A stretch of 64,000 nt of DNA from Xenorhabdus bovienii SS-2004. GTDB lineage: Bacteria; Pseudomonadota; Gammaproteobacteria; Enterobacterales; Enterobacteriaceae. Within the stretch, counting starts at the first letter, position 1. The number at the start of each line of letters is the position of its first letter. The DNA lies in the NCBI RefSeq assembly GCF_000027225.1, contig NC_013892.1:3472001-3536000 (forward strand). The letters are read 5' to 3'. This document shows, piece after piece, positions 1 through 9,803 of this stretch. Under the pieces are notes generated by a model. That model was not told the DNA's origin and ran no database searches. It was given only the letters and a program-made list of their open reading frames with translations. Position numbers and translations under genes: made by a program.

Positions 1-1280
1 GCGTCACTATGGGCAGGGATGCCCGCGCCTCGATGAGTTCCGCACCTGATAAGCCTAAAAAACCGCACGGCTTCAGAGAGCCATTTTTTATGTCAGGATT
101 CCATCAGGTCGATAAGCCGTTCATGTCATCAATAATCAGTCTTCGCAAAACCAGATTGGGAACTGCTTTAATTAACGATTAACCTGCCAGTCAGACTGGC
201 GTCGTCGTTACCTTTCGAACACAGTTTGCCGTGTTGTGATTGCCCAGGCTATCCGGGCTAATTTGTTGGCCAGCGCACAGGCCACAACATTTGAGTGTTT
301 TCGCTCAAGCTGAGCCTTTACCCATTCAGCCAGCCTTCCTGACTGATAATCGATTCTCTGGATAAAGACTCTGGCGCACTGGACAAGTAACCGTCGCAGA
401 TTTTTGTCTCCGCGTTTACTTATCCCTAAAAGCGTATTTTTGCCACCCGTGCTGTACTGGCGTGGTACCAGACCGGTTGAAGCAGCAAAATCCCGGCTAC
501 AGCCATACTGCTTACCATCGCCCAGCTGCGATGATAAGACGCTGGCAGTTATCGGACCCACGCCCGGTATTGTCTGAAGACGCTGTCCTGTTTCATCACG
601 TCTCAGCTCCTGCTCCAGTGCCGTCTCAAGCTCGGTGAGCTGTTCGACAAGATAAAGATAATGGGCATGTAAACGCATCAGCAACTGTGCCAGATAGGGA
701 GGAAGTTCGTTCTCTGCCAAGACGGTTGAAAGTCTTTTTATCACGGCGGTTCCGATCGGCATACTGATGCCAAATTCCAGTAAAAAAGCGTGCATCTGAT
801 TAGTGGTTTTAACCCTGTCTCTGACCAGTGATTCTCTGACCCGATGCAGGGCGCGCATAGCTTGTTGCGCCTCTGTTCGTGGTTGCACAAATCGCATGGA
901 GGGACGAGATGCAGCTTCGCATATGGCTTCAGCATCCACAAAATCGTTCTTGTTGCTCTTTACAAAAGGACGAACAAATTGTGGAGAAATCAGCTTCGCT
1001 TCGTGACCAAAAGCAGCGATCCGGCGAGCCATAAAGTGAGCACCGGCGCAGGCTTCCATTACAACAGTCGCTGATGGCGATCCCGCTAAAAACTCCATCA
1101 GTCTGGCGCGGGTAAATTTTTTACGCAGCAGGGCCTTTCCTGATTTGTCCTGACAGTGAACGTGGAAAGAATGTTTGCCGAGATCAATACCAATAAGCGT
1201 AACGTTTTGCATGATGGTCTTCTCCTGAAAGAAACACCCTGCCAGCATACCGCTCACAGGGTGGTGGGGACCATCTCATT
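1..1280 (-). mobile_element. IS110-family insertion sequence, downstream end open at window edge
   Basis: One transposase gene (208-1212) is flanked by about 207 bases of downstream non-coding sequence and a short upstream leader. Just upstream of the gene a 7-bp inverted repeat (CACCCTG 1235-1241, CAGGGTG 1257-1263) lies close to the likely element boundary, next to the efp terminator. IS110-family elements usually lack terminal inverted repeats, so the exact ends cannot be fixed here. The non-coding part at 1-207 contains the palindromic stretch GCCAGTCAGACTGGC near 187-201. A non-coding end of this kind is where IS110/IS1111 elements carry their guide (bridge) RNA; that assignment is an inference. 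Confidence 0.75.
208..1212 (-). CDS. IS110-family transposase (DEDD recombinase)
   Basis: The protein is 334 residues from the ATG at 1212, which has a good ribosome site (AGGAGAAG). A longer reading to 1257 adds 15 residues with no family match. The N-terminal half is a RuvC-like DEDD domain: IGIDLGK near residue 8, VVMEACAG (Glu) near 50, and DFVDAEA (Asp pair) near 90. The C-terminal half has the IS116/IS110/IS902 motif IPGVGPITAS followed by the serine-containing stretch DFAASTGLVPRQYSTGG. The frame is uninterrupted and full length for the family, so the enzyme may be active. These recombinases excise and insert the element through a circular intermediate. The gene points away from efp. 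Confidence 0.93.
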   Translation of the reverse strand: MQNVTLIGIDLGKHSFHVHCQDKSGKALLRKKFTRARLMEFLAGSPSATVVMEACAGAHFMARRIAAFGHEAKLISPQFVRPFVKSNKNDFVDAEAICEAASRPSMRFVQPRTEAQQAMRALHRVRESLVRDRVKTTNQMHAFLLEFGISMPIGTAVIKRLSTVLAENELPPYLAQLLMRLHAHYLYLVEQLTELETALEQELRRDETGQRLQTIPGVGPITASVLSSQLGDGKQYGCSRDFAASTGLVPRQYSTGGKNTLLGISKRGDKNLRRLLVQCARVFIQRIDYQSGRLAEWVKAQLERKHSNVVACALANKLARIAWAITTRQTVFER

Positions 1281-1312
1281 AACCGCAGTCTCTAAACGAG
1301 GATACTGCGGTT
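1281..1312. terminator. Hairpin terminator between efp and the IS110 element
   Basis: A perfect 9-bp stem (AACCGCAGT 1281-1289 with ACTGCGGTT 1304-1312) is followed on the + strand by TTTTTT. On the efp strand the A-tract precedes the stem, but the T-tract expected after it is only TT before the sequence changes. The insertion sequence may therefore have landed in the terminator's T-tract; this is an inference. Confidence 0.7.
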
Positions 1313-1331
1313 TTTTCAATAGCAAATGCGA

Positions 1332-1898
1332 TTATTTCACGCGAGAAACGTATTCGCCGGAACGGGTATCAACTTTAATGACTTCACCAATCTGTACGAA
1401 CAGAGGAACTTTCACGACAGCGCCCGTGCTAAGGGTTGCTGGTTTACCACCAGTGCCTGCAGTATCCCCTTTCAGACCGGGATCTGTCTCAATAATTTCC
1501 AGTTCAACAAAGTTTGGCGGAGTCACAGAAATAGGACGTCCATCCCACAGGGTCAGAATGCATTCAGCCTGATCGATCAGCCACTTTGTGCTGTCACCGA
1601 CAGATTTTTCATCCGCAGCCAACTGTTCAAAAGTCTCATTGTTCATGAAGTGCCAGAACTCACCATCGTTATATAGATAGGTCAGGTTCATATCCACAAC
1701 ATCGGCACTTTCAACGGAATCCGTTGATTTGAAGGTTTTCTCTAGCAGTTTGCCAGAGATCAATTTACGAAGACGCACACGGGCAAATGCCTGTCCTTTA
1801 CCTGGTTTAACAAATTCGCTTTCTAGAATAGCGCACGGCTCGCCATCTAACATGATTTTAAGACCTGAACGGAATTCGTTGGTACTATAAGTAGCCAT
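1332..1898 (-). CDS. efp: Elongation factor P
   Basis: The gene encodes 188 residues, the standard EF-P length. The factor binds the ribosome between the P and E sites and relieves stalling at polyproline stretches. The modification loop reads KPGKGQA with the acceptor Lys at residue 34, the residue that receives (R)-beta-lysine in Enterobacterales. The three beta-barrel domains are all present, ending in GEYVSRVK. It is divergent from epmB, whose product makes the beta-lysine donor, with only 40 bases between the two starts, so their promoters must overlap. This pairing is conserved in E. coli. No anomalies were seen. Confidence 0.98.
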   Translation of the reverse strand: MATYSTNEFRSGLKIMLDGEPCAILESEFVKPGKGQAFARVRLRKLISGKLLEKTFKSTDSVESADVVDMNLTYLYNDGEFWHFMNNETFEQLAADEKSVGDSTKWLIDQAECILTLWDGRPISVTPPNFVELEIIETDPGLKGDTAGTGGKPATLSTGAVVKVPLFVQIGEVIKVDTRSGEYVSRVK

Positions 1899-1938
1899 GG
1901 ATATCCTCTAATTTTTAACAAAATGGCTTAGCCAAAAA

Positions 1939-2970
1939 ATGGCACACATTATAACCCATATTCCCCCTGTCAGAGAAGTCTGGCTAAAACAACTTGCAGA
2001 TGTCATTACTGATCCTGATGAGCTGCTACAATTATTATCCTTAAATACGCACGCCATGCTGAAAGAAGGCAATGAAGCGAAGCGTTTATTTCCCCTGCGT
2101 GTACCAAGAGCGTTTGCAGCACGGATGAAAAAAGGCGATCCTCATGATCCATTGTTATTGCAAGTTCTGACCGCACAGGAAGAATTTGAAACTCACCCTG
2201 GTTTTTCAACCGATCCGTTGGAGGAACAGCACAGCGCAGTTCCCGGGTTACTACACAAATATCGCAACCGTGCTCTGCTGCTGGTCAAAGGGGGATGCGC
2301 GGTTAATTGCCGTTACTGTTTCCGGCGCCATTTCCCCTATGAGGATAACAAAGGCAACAAAAACAACTGGCAACTCGCACTGGATTACATTGAACAGCAC
2401 CCTGAGCTTGATGAGATCATCTTCTCCGGCGGTGATCCTCTCATGGCAAAAGATCACGAACTAGACTGGTTAATGACTCGCCTTGAATCCATTTCACACA
2501 TCAAACGGCTACGCATTCATACCCGTTTGCCCGTGGTGATCCCTGATAGGATCACACTTTCATTGTGTAATCGTTTCGAAAAATCACAATTGCAGATAAT
2601 TATGGTAACTCATATTAACCATGCAAATGAAATTGATAATACATTTCGCGACAAAATGATGTGGCTAAAACAGGCTGGCGTAACGCTACTGAACCAAAGT
2701 GTGCTGCTGCGTAATGTAAATGACAGTGCAGATACTCTGGCAGATTTAAGTAATACATTATTTGATGCAGGTATTTTGCCTTACTACATCCATATATTAG
2801 ATAAGGTGCAAGGTGCCGCACACTTTCTGGTAGGCGATGAAGAAGCAAAAGCTATCATGCGGGAATTATTGACTAAAATATCCGGTTATTTAGTTCCATG
2901 CCTGGCAAGAGAAATTGGCGGTGAGCCAAGCAAAACCCCTCTGGATTTGGGATTGAAGCAAAAAAGTTGA
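1939..2970 (+). CDS. epmB: EF-P beta-lysylation protein EpmB (lysine 2,3-aminomutase)
   Basis: The 343-residue radical SAM enzyme converts L-alpha-lysine to (R)-beta-lysine, which EpmA then attaches to Lys34 of EF-P. The iron-sulfur motif CxxxCxxC is at Cys120, Cys124 and Cys127 (GGCAVNCRYCFRRHF), the same positions as in E. coli YjeK. The PLP-domain signatures IFSGGDPL and VLLRNVND follow, and the C-terminus GGEPSKTPLDL matches the family. The start at 1939 gives the conserved MAHI N-terminus. The gene is divergent from efp and is followed by a strong bidirectional terminator. Confidence 0.97.
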   Translation: MAHIITHIPPVREVWLKQLADVITDPDELLQLLSLNTHAMLKEGNEAKRLFPLRVPRAFAARMKKGDPHDPLLLQVLTAQEEFETHPGFSTDPLEEQHSAVPGLLHKYRNRALLLVKGGCAVNCRYCFRRHFPYEDNKGNKNNWQLALDYIEQHPELDEIIFSGGDPLMAKDHELDWLMTRLESISHIKRLRIHTRLPVVIPDRITLSLCNRFEKSQLQIIMVTHINHANEIDNTFRDKMMWLKQAGVTLLNQSVLLRNVNDSADTLADLSNTLFDAGILPYYIHILDKVQGAAHFLVGDEEAKAIMRELLTKISGYLVPCLAREIGGEPSKTPLDLGLKQKS

Positions 2971-3022
2971 CATGGCAAGCGTAGCCATTAGACACGTTCA
3001 GGAACGGACAACGCCAGAAACT

Positions 3023-3060
3023 AAAACGTACACAGAGCCAACCATGCTCTGTCACGTTTT
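3023..3060. terminator. Bidirectional terminator between epmB and yjeI
   Basis: A two-part stem pairs AAAACGT (3023-3029) with ACGTTTT (3054-3060) and ACAGAGC (3032-3038) with GCTCTGT (3046-3052). It sits between the convergent genes epmB and yjeI, with T-rich sequence on both outward strands. Confidence 0.85.
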
Positions 3061-3166
3061 TCTGGCTGCTGCCCTGACTGACTGCTTATTAAACCAAACA
3101 ATAACACTGTAAATTATCTCTCTTCACGCAATGATACAGTACAGAGCCTCTGTCTTTTATCAATAT

Positions 3167-3517
3167 TTATGGGCACTTATAAACCTGACCTACCATTTTG
3201 CTATCGAGTGGCACAAAAATGCCCAACAGGTTTTCTGTCCGACTAAGTGGGCTATTTGCGCCATAAATGACGTTCCCACCCAATTCTGCCGCTTTATTAC
3301 GCAAGTCATTGGCCGCATTGCGCATTGAACTGCTTTCATTATCAATACCATTAAGCCAATTGCTTTGCATCCCTATCACTTCGCCCAATCGCTGACATTC
3401 ACTGCCCGGCTGAGTATCCACAAAACGTACATTGGAACCTGCGGCTGTTAATTGATTGTTCGTTACACATCCAGCCAGCAATAAGATTGACGCTCCGAGT
3501 AAGATCTTAATTCGCAT
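3167..3517 (-). CDS. yjeI: DUF4156 lipoprotein YjeI
   Basis: A 116-residue lipoprotein if translation begins at the ATG at 3517, which has GGGGA seven bases upstream; an in-frame ATG at 3529 overlaps that ribosome site. The signal peptide ends in the lipobox LLAGC, so the mature protein begins with a lipidated Cys17 and should be membrane-anchored. The body carries the DUF4156 pattern, with a conserved Cys in PGSECQRLGEV and GGNVIYGANS near the end, and finishes in YKCP. Its place between groL and epmB is the same as E. coli yjeI. The function is unknown. Confidence 0.88.
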   Translation of the reverse strand: MRIKILLGASILLLAGCVTNNQLTAAGSNVRFVDTQPGSECQRLGEVIGMQSNWLNGIDNESSSMRNAANDLRNKAAELGGNVIYGANSPLSRTENLLGIFVPLDSKMVGQVYKCP

Positions 3518-3590
3518 GTCTTTCCCCATTATTGTTGAAAATTCTACCGTGATGATAAATAGACTCTTTTGTATTCCATTAAGACAAAAA

Positions 3591-3622
3591 AGTAAAAAGG
3601 CGAGCAGAAAAATCTGCTCGCC
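3591..3622 (-). terminator. groESL operon terminator
   Basis: A 9-bp GC-rich stem (GGCGAGCAG at 3599-3607, CTGCTCGCC at 3614-3622) with a 6-base loop is followed on the minus strand by TTTTTACTTTTTT. It lies about 50 bases after the groL stop and is a textbook rho-independent terminator. Confidence 0.95.
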
Positions 3623-3673
3623 TTCAAAGTTTATCCTATTGGATGGACAATTCCATCATCAGGATCAGCAGCA

Positions 3674-5332
<1,659 letters not shown>

Positions 5333-5375
5333 TTAAATTCGTTCAATTAAGAAGATCTAAGAGCAAAATGTTCAA

Positions 5376-5717
<342 letters not shown>

Positions 5718-5751
5718 CTAGAGCCTAATAAAACCAGTACCATGAAGCTAC

Positions 5752-5780
5752 AAGTTGGGGCTTGCAGGCAGTACTTCAAG
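5752..5780 (-). promoter_or_regulatory. Sigma-32 (heat-shock) promoter of groESL
   Basis: On the minus strand CTTGAAG (5774-5780) is followed after 13 bases by CCCCAACTT (5752-5760). This matches the RpoH consensus (CTTGAA, 13-15 bp spacer, CCCCAT) and resembles the E. coli groE promoter, which begins CCCCTTGAAG. The leader from here to the groS start is about 80 bases. Confidence 0.9.
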
Positions 5781-5846
5781 GGGCGGACAGTAAAAAATAT
5801 TTCACTTTCTTCTTACCCACTGAAATCTCAGCCAAAGCAAGTACAA

Positions 5847-6353
5847 TTACTTTTTGTCGTGCTCGTTGCCATGTTCATCGTGACGTTTCTGACCATCCAG
5901 TGTATAGGAAGCATCATCCTGCCTACGCTCATACTCGCCCTCAAAAGTCTGCCCATGATGGCCGCCCTGACCATCTTGCCCATGATTATTCGGACGGTAA
6001 AAGGTGATATGAGGCAGCAATTTTGCTGTCAGCAGCTTCTGCGCGGGTGGCAATAACAACAGCAATCCGAGAAAGTCAGTAAAAAACCCGGGCAATATTA
6101 GCAGAACTCCCGCAATCACCAGAGAAACACTTTTGATAGCCTCTTTCGCAGGGCTTTCGCCAGCAGCAATTTTTTGCTGCATCGACATAAAATTTTTGAT
6201 GCCCTGATTACGTACAAGGGAAACACCAACACAAGAAGTAAAAATGACTAGCAGCAGAGTCAGTAAGACTCCGGCTTCAGAGGCAATGCGAACAAATAAG
6301 ACTGATTCGATGTAAACCAGCAAACATATCAGGACAAATGGGAGCCAACGCAC
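5847..6353 (-). CDS. fxsA: Membrane protein FxsA
   Basis: A 168-residue inner-membrane protein of the FxsA family. Hydrophobic segments lie at about residues 3-22, 28-45 and 77-100, followed by a hydrophilic, His/Gly/Asp-rich tail of about 50 residues. E. coli FxsA (suppressor of F exclusion of phage T7) sits in the same position between aspA and groS, supporting the call. The LVRNQGIKNF loop and the GVLLILPGFFTDFLGLLLLL segment are family hallmarks. The cellular role outside phage exclusion is not established. Confidence 0.93.
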   Translation of the reverse strand: MRWLPFVLICLLVYIESVLFVRIASEAGVLLTLLLVIFTSCVGVSLVRNQGIKNFMSMQQKIAAGESPAKEAIKSVSLVIAGVLLILPGFFTDFLGLLLLLPPAQKLLTAKLLPHITFYRPNNHGQDGQGGHHGQTFEGEYERRQDDASYTLDGQKRHDEHGNEHDKK

Positions 6354-6572
6354 GTGGTTCTCCTTTCATTAATGAGTGATAAAACCATTGGGATGAAAAT
6401 ATTCCCCTTGAATATTGTTAGCAAAGAGCTACATGGCCAGTAAACCACCCTTAAATTTGCATGTTCATCATTTATTGACATAGTTACGGATTACAAAATT
6501 TGTAAATCATAGAGTGGGGATGATAATAACGCTTTTCAATACTTGAGACCTTTGACTTTACATCTCCGTAAT

Positions 6573-6588
6573 CGTGACTTCAATCACA
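6573..6588. promoter_or_regulatory. CRP-binding site upstream of aspA
   Basis: CGTGACTTCAATCACA matches the CRP half-sites GTGA-N6-TCAC. It lies about 200 bases upstream of the aspA start in the 432-base gap between fxsA and aspA. E. coli aspA is CRP-activated. Confidence 0.6.
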
Positions 6589-6688
6589 CATATGTCATTT
6601 CATTAATAAAATTCGCACTATAAAGTGATCCAGGTACAAGGCATTTCTGGTAAATCCACATATGATCGCGCCAGCAATCCAGTGATAA

Positions 6689-6702
6689 GTGATTAATATC
6701 AC
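6689..6702. promoter_or_regulatory. FNR-like site upstream of aspA
   Basis: GTGATTAATATCAC keeps the FNR core TGAT-N4-ATCA. It lies about 85 bases before the aspA start. This fits anaerobic induction of aspartase for fumarate respiration. CRP and FNR sites look alike, so either protein could bind. Confidence 0.55.
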
Positions 6703-6785
6703 GGCAGTTGCCGACGGTGACATTATTCTCAACAAAAACGTATATAGAACAGTAAAAAAACGTATCCAAATTAAAGAAGGTTCTC

Positions 6786-8210
6786 ATGTCAAACAACATT
6801 CGTATCGAAGAAGACCTGTTAGGTAAACGAGAAGTCCCTGCTGAAGCCTATTACGGTATTCACACTCTGCGTGCGATTGAAAACTTTTATATCAGTGACC
6901 GTACTATCAATGATGTGCCTGAATTCATCCGTGGCATGGTGTTGGTAAAAAAAGCCGCGGCACTGGCAAACAAAGAACTCCATACTATCCCTGGAAAAAT
7001 TGCGGATATTATTGTCAAAGCGTGTGATGAAGTCCTCAACACAGGCAAATGCCTGGATCAATTCCCTGTTGATGTATTTCAGGGCGGTGCAGGCACCTCA
7101 CTGAACATGAATACCAATGAGGTACTGGCAAATATCGGTCTTGAATTGATGGGACACCCAAAAGGTGAATATGAGTACCTGAATCCGAACGACCACCTGA
7201 ACAGAAGCCAGTCAACCAATGACGCTTATCCTACTGGTTTCCGTATTGCTGTTTATAATTCAATCATAACATTGATTACCTCCATTGAGTTATTACAAGT
7301 CGGTTTCGACAAAAAAGCCGTTGAATTTTCTGACATCCTGAAAATGGGCCGTACCCAATTGCAGGATGCGGTTCCGATGACACTGGGCCAAGAGTTCCGC
7401 GCCTTTTCCGTGTTATTGAAAGAAGAAATCAAAAACATCACCCGCACAGCAGAATTACTGCTGGAAGTGAACCTCGGTGCTACCGCTATCGGTACTGGCC
7501 TGAATACCGCGCCAGGCTACCAGACGCTGGTGGTTGAAAAATTAGCTGAAGTCACAGGGTTACCTTGCCTACCAGCAGAAGATCTCATCGAAGCAACGTC
7601 TGACTGCGGTGCTTACGTGATGGTTCATAGCGCATTGAAACGTCTGGCAGTCAAGATGTCCAAAATCTGTAACGACCTGCGTTTACTTTCTTCCGGCCCC
7701 CGCACTGGGCTGAATGAGATTAACCTGCCAGAATTGCAGGCCGGTTCTTCCATTATGCCAGCCAAAGTCAACCCAGTGGTGCCAGAAGTCGTCAACCAAG
7801 TCTGCTTCAAAGTTATCGGTAATGATATCTGTGTCACCATGGCATCAGAAGCAGGTCAATTGCAGCTTAACGTGATGGAGCCAGCTATTGGGCAAGCGAT
7901 GTTTGAATCCATTTCTATCCTGAGCAATGCATGCCGTAATCTGGTTGAAAAATGTGTTAACGGTATTACGGCCAATAAAGAAGTTTGCGAAAGCTTTGTA
8001 TTTAACTCTATTGGTATCGTTACTTACCTGAACCCATTCATCGGCCACCACAATGGCGATATCGTAGGCAAAATCTGTGCAGAGACAGGCAAAAGTGTTC
8101 GTGAAGTCGTATTGGAGCGCGGTTTGCTGACCGAGGCACAATTGGATGATATTTTTTCTGTTGAGAACCTGAAACATCCGACTTATAAAGCAAAACGTTT
8201 TGACGACTAA
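6786..8210 (+). CDS. aspA: Aspartate ammonia-lyase (aspartase)
   Basis: A 474-residue cytoplasmic enzyme that reversibly converts L-aspartate to fumarate and ammonia, feeding fumarate respiration. The fumarase/aspartase signature [11 protein letters not shown] spans residues 320-330 and contains the flexible-loop catalytic Ser. The substrate-binding motifs [14 protein letters not shown] and [11 protein letters not shown] are intact. The start has a good AAGAAGG ribosome site. Neighbouring fxsA matches the E. coli order, but dcuA, which follows aspA in E. coli, is absent; an IS6 relic and a cold-shock gene lie there instead. Confidence 0.98.
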   Translation: MSNNIRIEEDLLGKREVPAEAYYGIHTLRAIENFYISDRTINDVPEFIRGMVLVKKAAALANKELHTIPGKIADIIVKACDEVLNTGKCLDQFPVDVFQGGAGTSLNMNTNEVLANIGLELMGHPKGEYEYLNPNDHLNRSQSTNDAYPTGFRIAVYNSIITLITSIELLQVGFDKKAVEFSDILKMGRTQLQDAVPMTLGQEFRAFSVLLKEEIKNITRTAELLLEVNLGATAIGTGLNTAPGYQTLVVEKLAEVTGLPCLPAEDLIEATSDCGAYVMVHSALKRLAVKMSKICNDLRLLSSGPRTGLNEINLPELQAGSSIMPAKVNPVVPEVVNQVCFKVIGNDICVTMASEAGQLQLNVMEPAIGQAMFESISILSNACRNLVEKCVNGITANKEVCESFVFNSIGIVTYLNPFIGHHNGDIVGKICAETGKSVREVVLERGLLTEAQLDDIFSVENLKHPTYKAKRFDD

Positions 8211-8247
8211 TTAAATAATGATAATAACGAAATCGTCTTAATTACTG

Positions 8248-8277
8248 AGGCACGCAATTCCAATCGGAAACGTGCCT
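8248..8277 (+). terminator. aspA terminator
   Basis: AGGCACG (8248-8254) pairs with CGTGCCT (8271-8277), followed by TTTTTAATT. It lies 40 bases after the aspA stop. Confidence 0.88.
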
Positions 8278-8320
8278 TTTTAATTCATCATATAAATTAT
8301 TCCACTTTTACTTTTATAAA

Positions 8321-8637
8321 ATGAAACGTTATCGGCGGAGCAAGCTCACCGTTGGGCGTCGGTGGTGAAGGGATGAAACTGATACCAAAATCAAAGGAAT
8401 GGCGTTACCTTTACCGTGCGGTGGATTCAGATGGCAATACCATTGATTTTTTGTTGACCGCCCATCGGGATAAGGAGGCGGCCTTGCGTTTCTTTAAGAA
8501 AGCCATACGCCAGAATGGACAACCCGACGGGGTAACGATGGATCCGAATGGCGCCAATAAAGCCGCAGTGGACAAGTTAAACAAGGAAAAAATCACCTTA
8601 TCTTCACTCGTACTTTCTTTATTAATGCGACAGAACC
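8321..8637 (+). pseudogene. IS6-family transposase relic
   Basis: This is a broken DDE transposase of the IS6 (IS26-like) family. It starts at KRYRRSK, meets an in-frame stop after GRRW, shifts frame near 8395, then reads EWRYLYRAVDSDGNTIDF and continues to about residue NKLNKEK. There it jumps directly to the terminal sequence, so the C-terminal third is deleted. The right end is the inverted repeat TTAATGCGACAGAACC (8622-8637), which recurs at 16342, 17842 and 39632. The 45 bases next to that end are nearly identical to the 16342 end. It is not functional. Confidence 0.85.
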
Positions 8638-8748
8638 ATGTTTTTTACTATGATTAGATTTGCTCTTTTTGGCTTCTTAATTTCCCTCAAGCAATTGTAC
8701 AATTCAGATAGTTTCTGATTGGTAACATTTTCCTAGGGAGCCTATACG

Positions 8749-8779
8749 AAAAAACCCGCTTCACGAGAGCGGGTTTTTT
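8749..8779. terminator. Terminator downstream of the cold-shock gene
   Basis: AAAAAACCCGCT (8749-8760) pairs with AGCGGGTTTTTT (8768-8779) around a 7-base loop. It works in both directions and ends the minus-strand csp transcript. Confidence 0.92.
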
Positions 8780-8849
8780 ATCACTACAGCTTAACTGCTC
8801 AGGCTATTGCCCTCATCGCTATTGTAAACTTTAGCGAACTTATCGGCCG

Positions 8850-9062
8850 TTAAAGCGCGATAACATTGGCAGCAGACGGGCCTTTAGCACCACTCTCAAT
8901 GGAGAATTCCACTTTTTGCCCTTCGTCTAAGGTTTTAAAATCGTTACCTTGGATTGCGGAGAAATGTACGAATACATCTTTGCTGCCATCTTCTGGAGAA
9001 ATAAAACCAAAACCTTTACCAGCATCAAACCATTTTACTAAACCAGTCATTTTATTAGACAT
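8850..9062 (-). CDS. CspA-family cold-shock protein (CspC/CspE type)
   Basis: A 70-residue single cold-shock domain protein that binds single-stranded RNA and DNA and melts secondary structure. RNP1 (KGFGFI) is at residues 16-21 and RNP2 (VFVHF) at 30-34. The sequence ends SAANVIAL and has no dimerisation extension. The ribosome site AAAGGAA precedes the ATG. I cannot say which E. coli paralogue it corresponds to; it is closest by eye to CspC/CspE. A several-hundred-base upstream stretch without genes could hold the long leader typical of cold-inducible members. Confidence 0.95.
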   Translation of the reverse strand: MSNKMTGLVKWFDAGKGFGFISPEDGSKDVFVHFSAIQGNDFKTLDEGQKVEFSIESGAKGPSAANVIAL

Positions 9063-9803
9063 AGATATTTCCTTTAATTTTAAGCCACTTTATGTGGTGA
9101 ACATGGCCTGTTTGCAGAGATTTACTTATTGGGCACTTAGGAGGAGGCTCACGAAGAAGGATATCTATGGATAACACTTAAGCTGAGGACTGCTTTACTA
9201 AAACTGCTTTCATAAGGTCTGTGTTCCAAACCGATTTACTATAATAACCACGTAATGATTTATTTAGCAAGAATTAATTTTCATTCCGAAGCTTCCCGAT
9301 CAAGTAAACGGCAAGAAATGAGGCACTATTTTTCGCATATCGCAATGAAACGTCGAAGACGCCAGTAGTGTATCGTGTAATTTATAAGCAATTATAAGCA
9401 TATGCAATTCAGCCCGTTGCAATACCCCAAAATTTCGAGCCGCCTCCCTAACTTGATCAATACGCTAAAAATCCGATACATTCCCGATCTCAATCCTGAT
9501 AACCTACCGTCCTATTCTTCCCTACTACGGCCTTGCCACATGAGATAGCAGATGACAGGCTTGGGAACGGTTTTTCTGACTTTAATTTTTCTGGCCTTAG
9601 TTTGCCCGAACTTGGTTTTCTGGCTTTAATGTAATCAATCAAATCCACAGATGAATCACACCGATTATCAGTGATAAGATAACGTTTTCGCCCGGGATGA
9701 GGTTCATTGCGTTCCATCCTTAGCTGATTATATTTAGGTTTTGTCATTTTAGATGGGTTGACTGAGCGTCGATGGCCCAACTGAGTCAACAGGAATAGTA
9801 GAA
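9063..9803. other. 741-base intergenic region between csp and mutS
   Basis: The region separates two divergent genes. It should hold both promoters and the csp leader. I see an inverted repeat close to mutS (GTTGACT 9757-9763, AGTCAAC 9784-9790). A 99-codon minus-strand open frame (9490-9789) has no recognisable domain and a Lys/Arg/Pro/Ser-rich composition; I do not call it a gene. Confidence 0.5.

Noticed and set aside
9490..9789. 99-codon minus-strand open frame upstream of mutS
   Set aside because: No recognisable domain, Lys/Pro/Ser-rich composition without clear secondary structure, no good ribosome site, and it occupies the expected promoter region of mutS.
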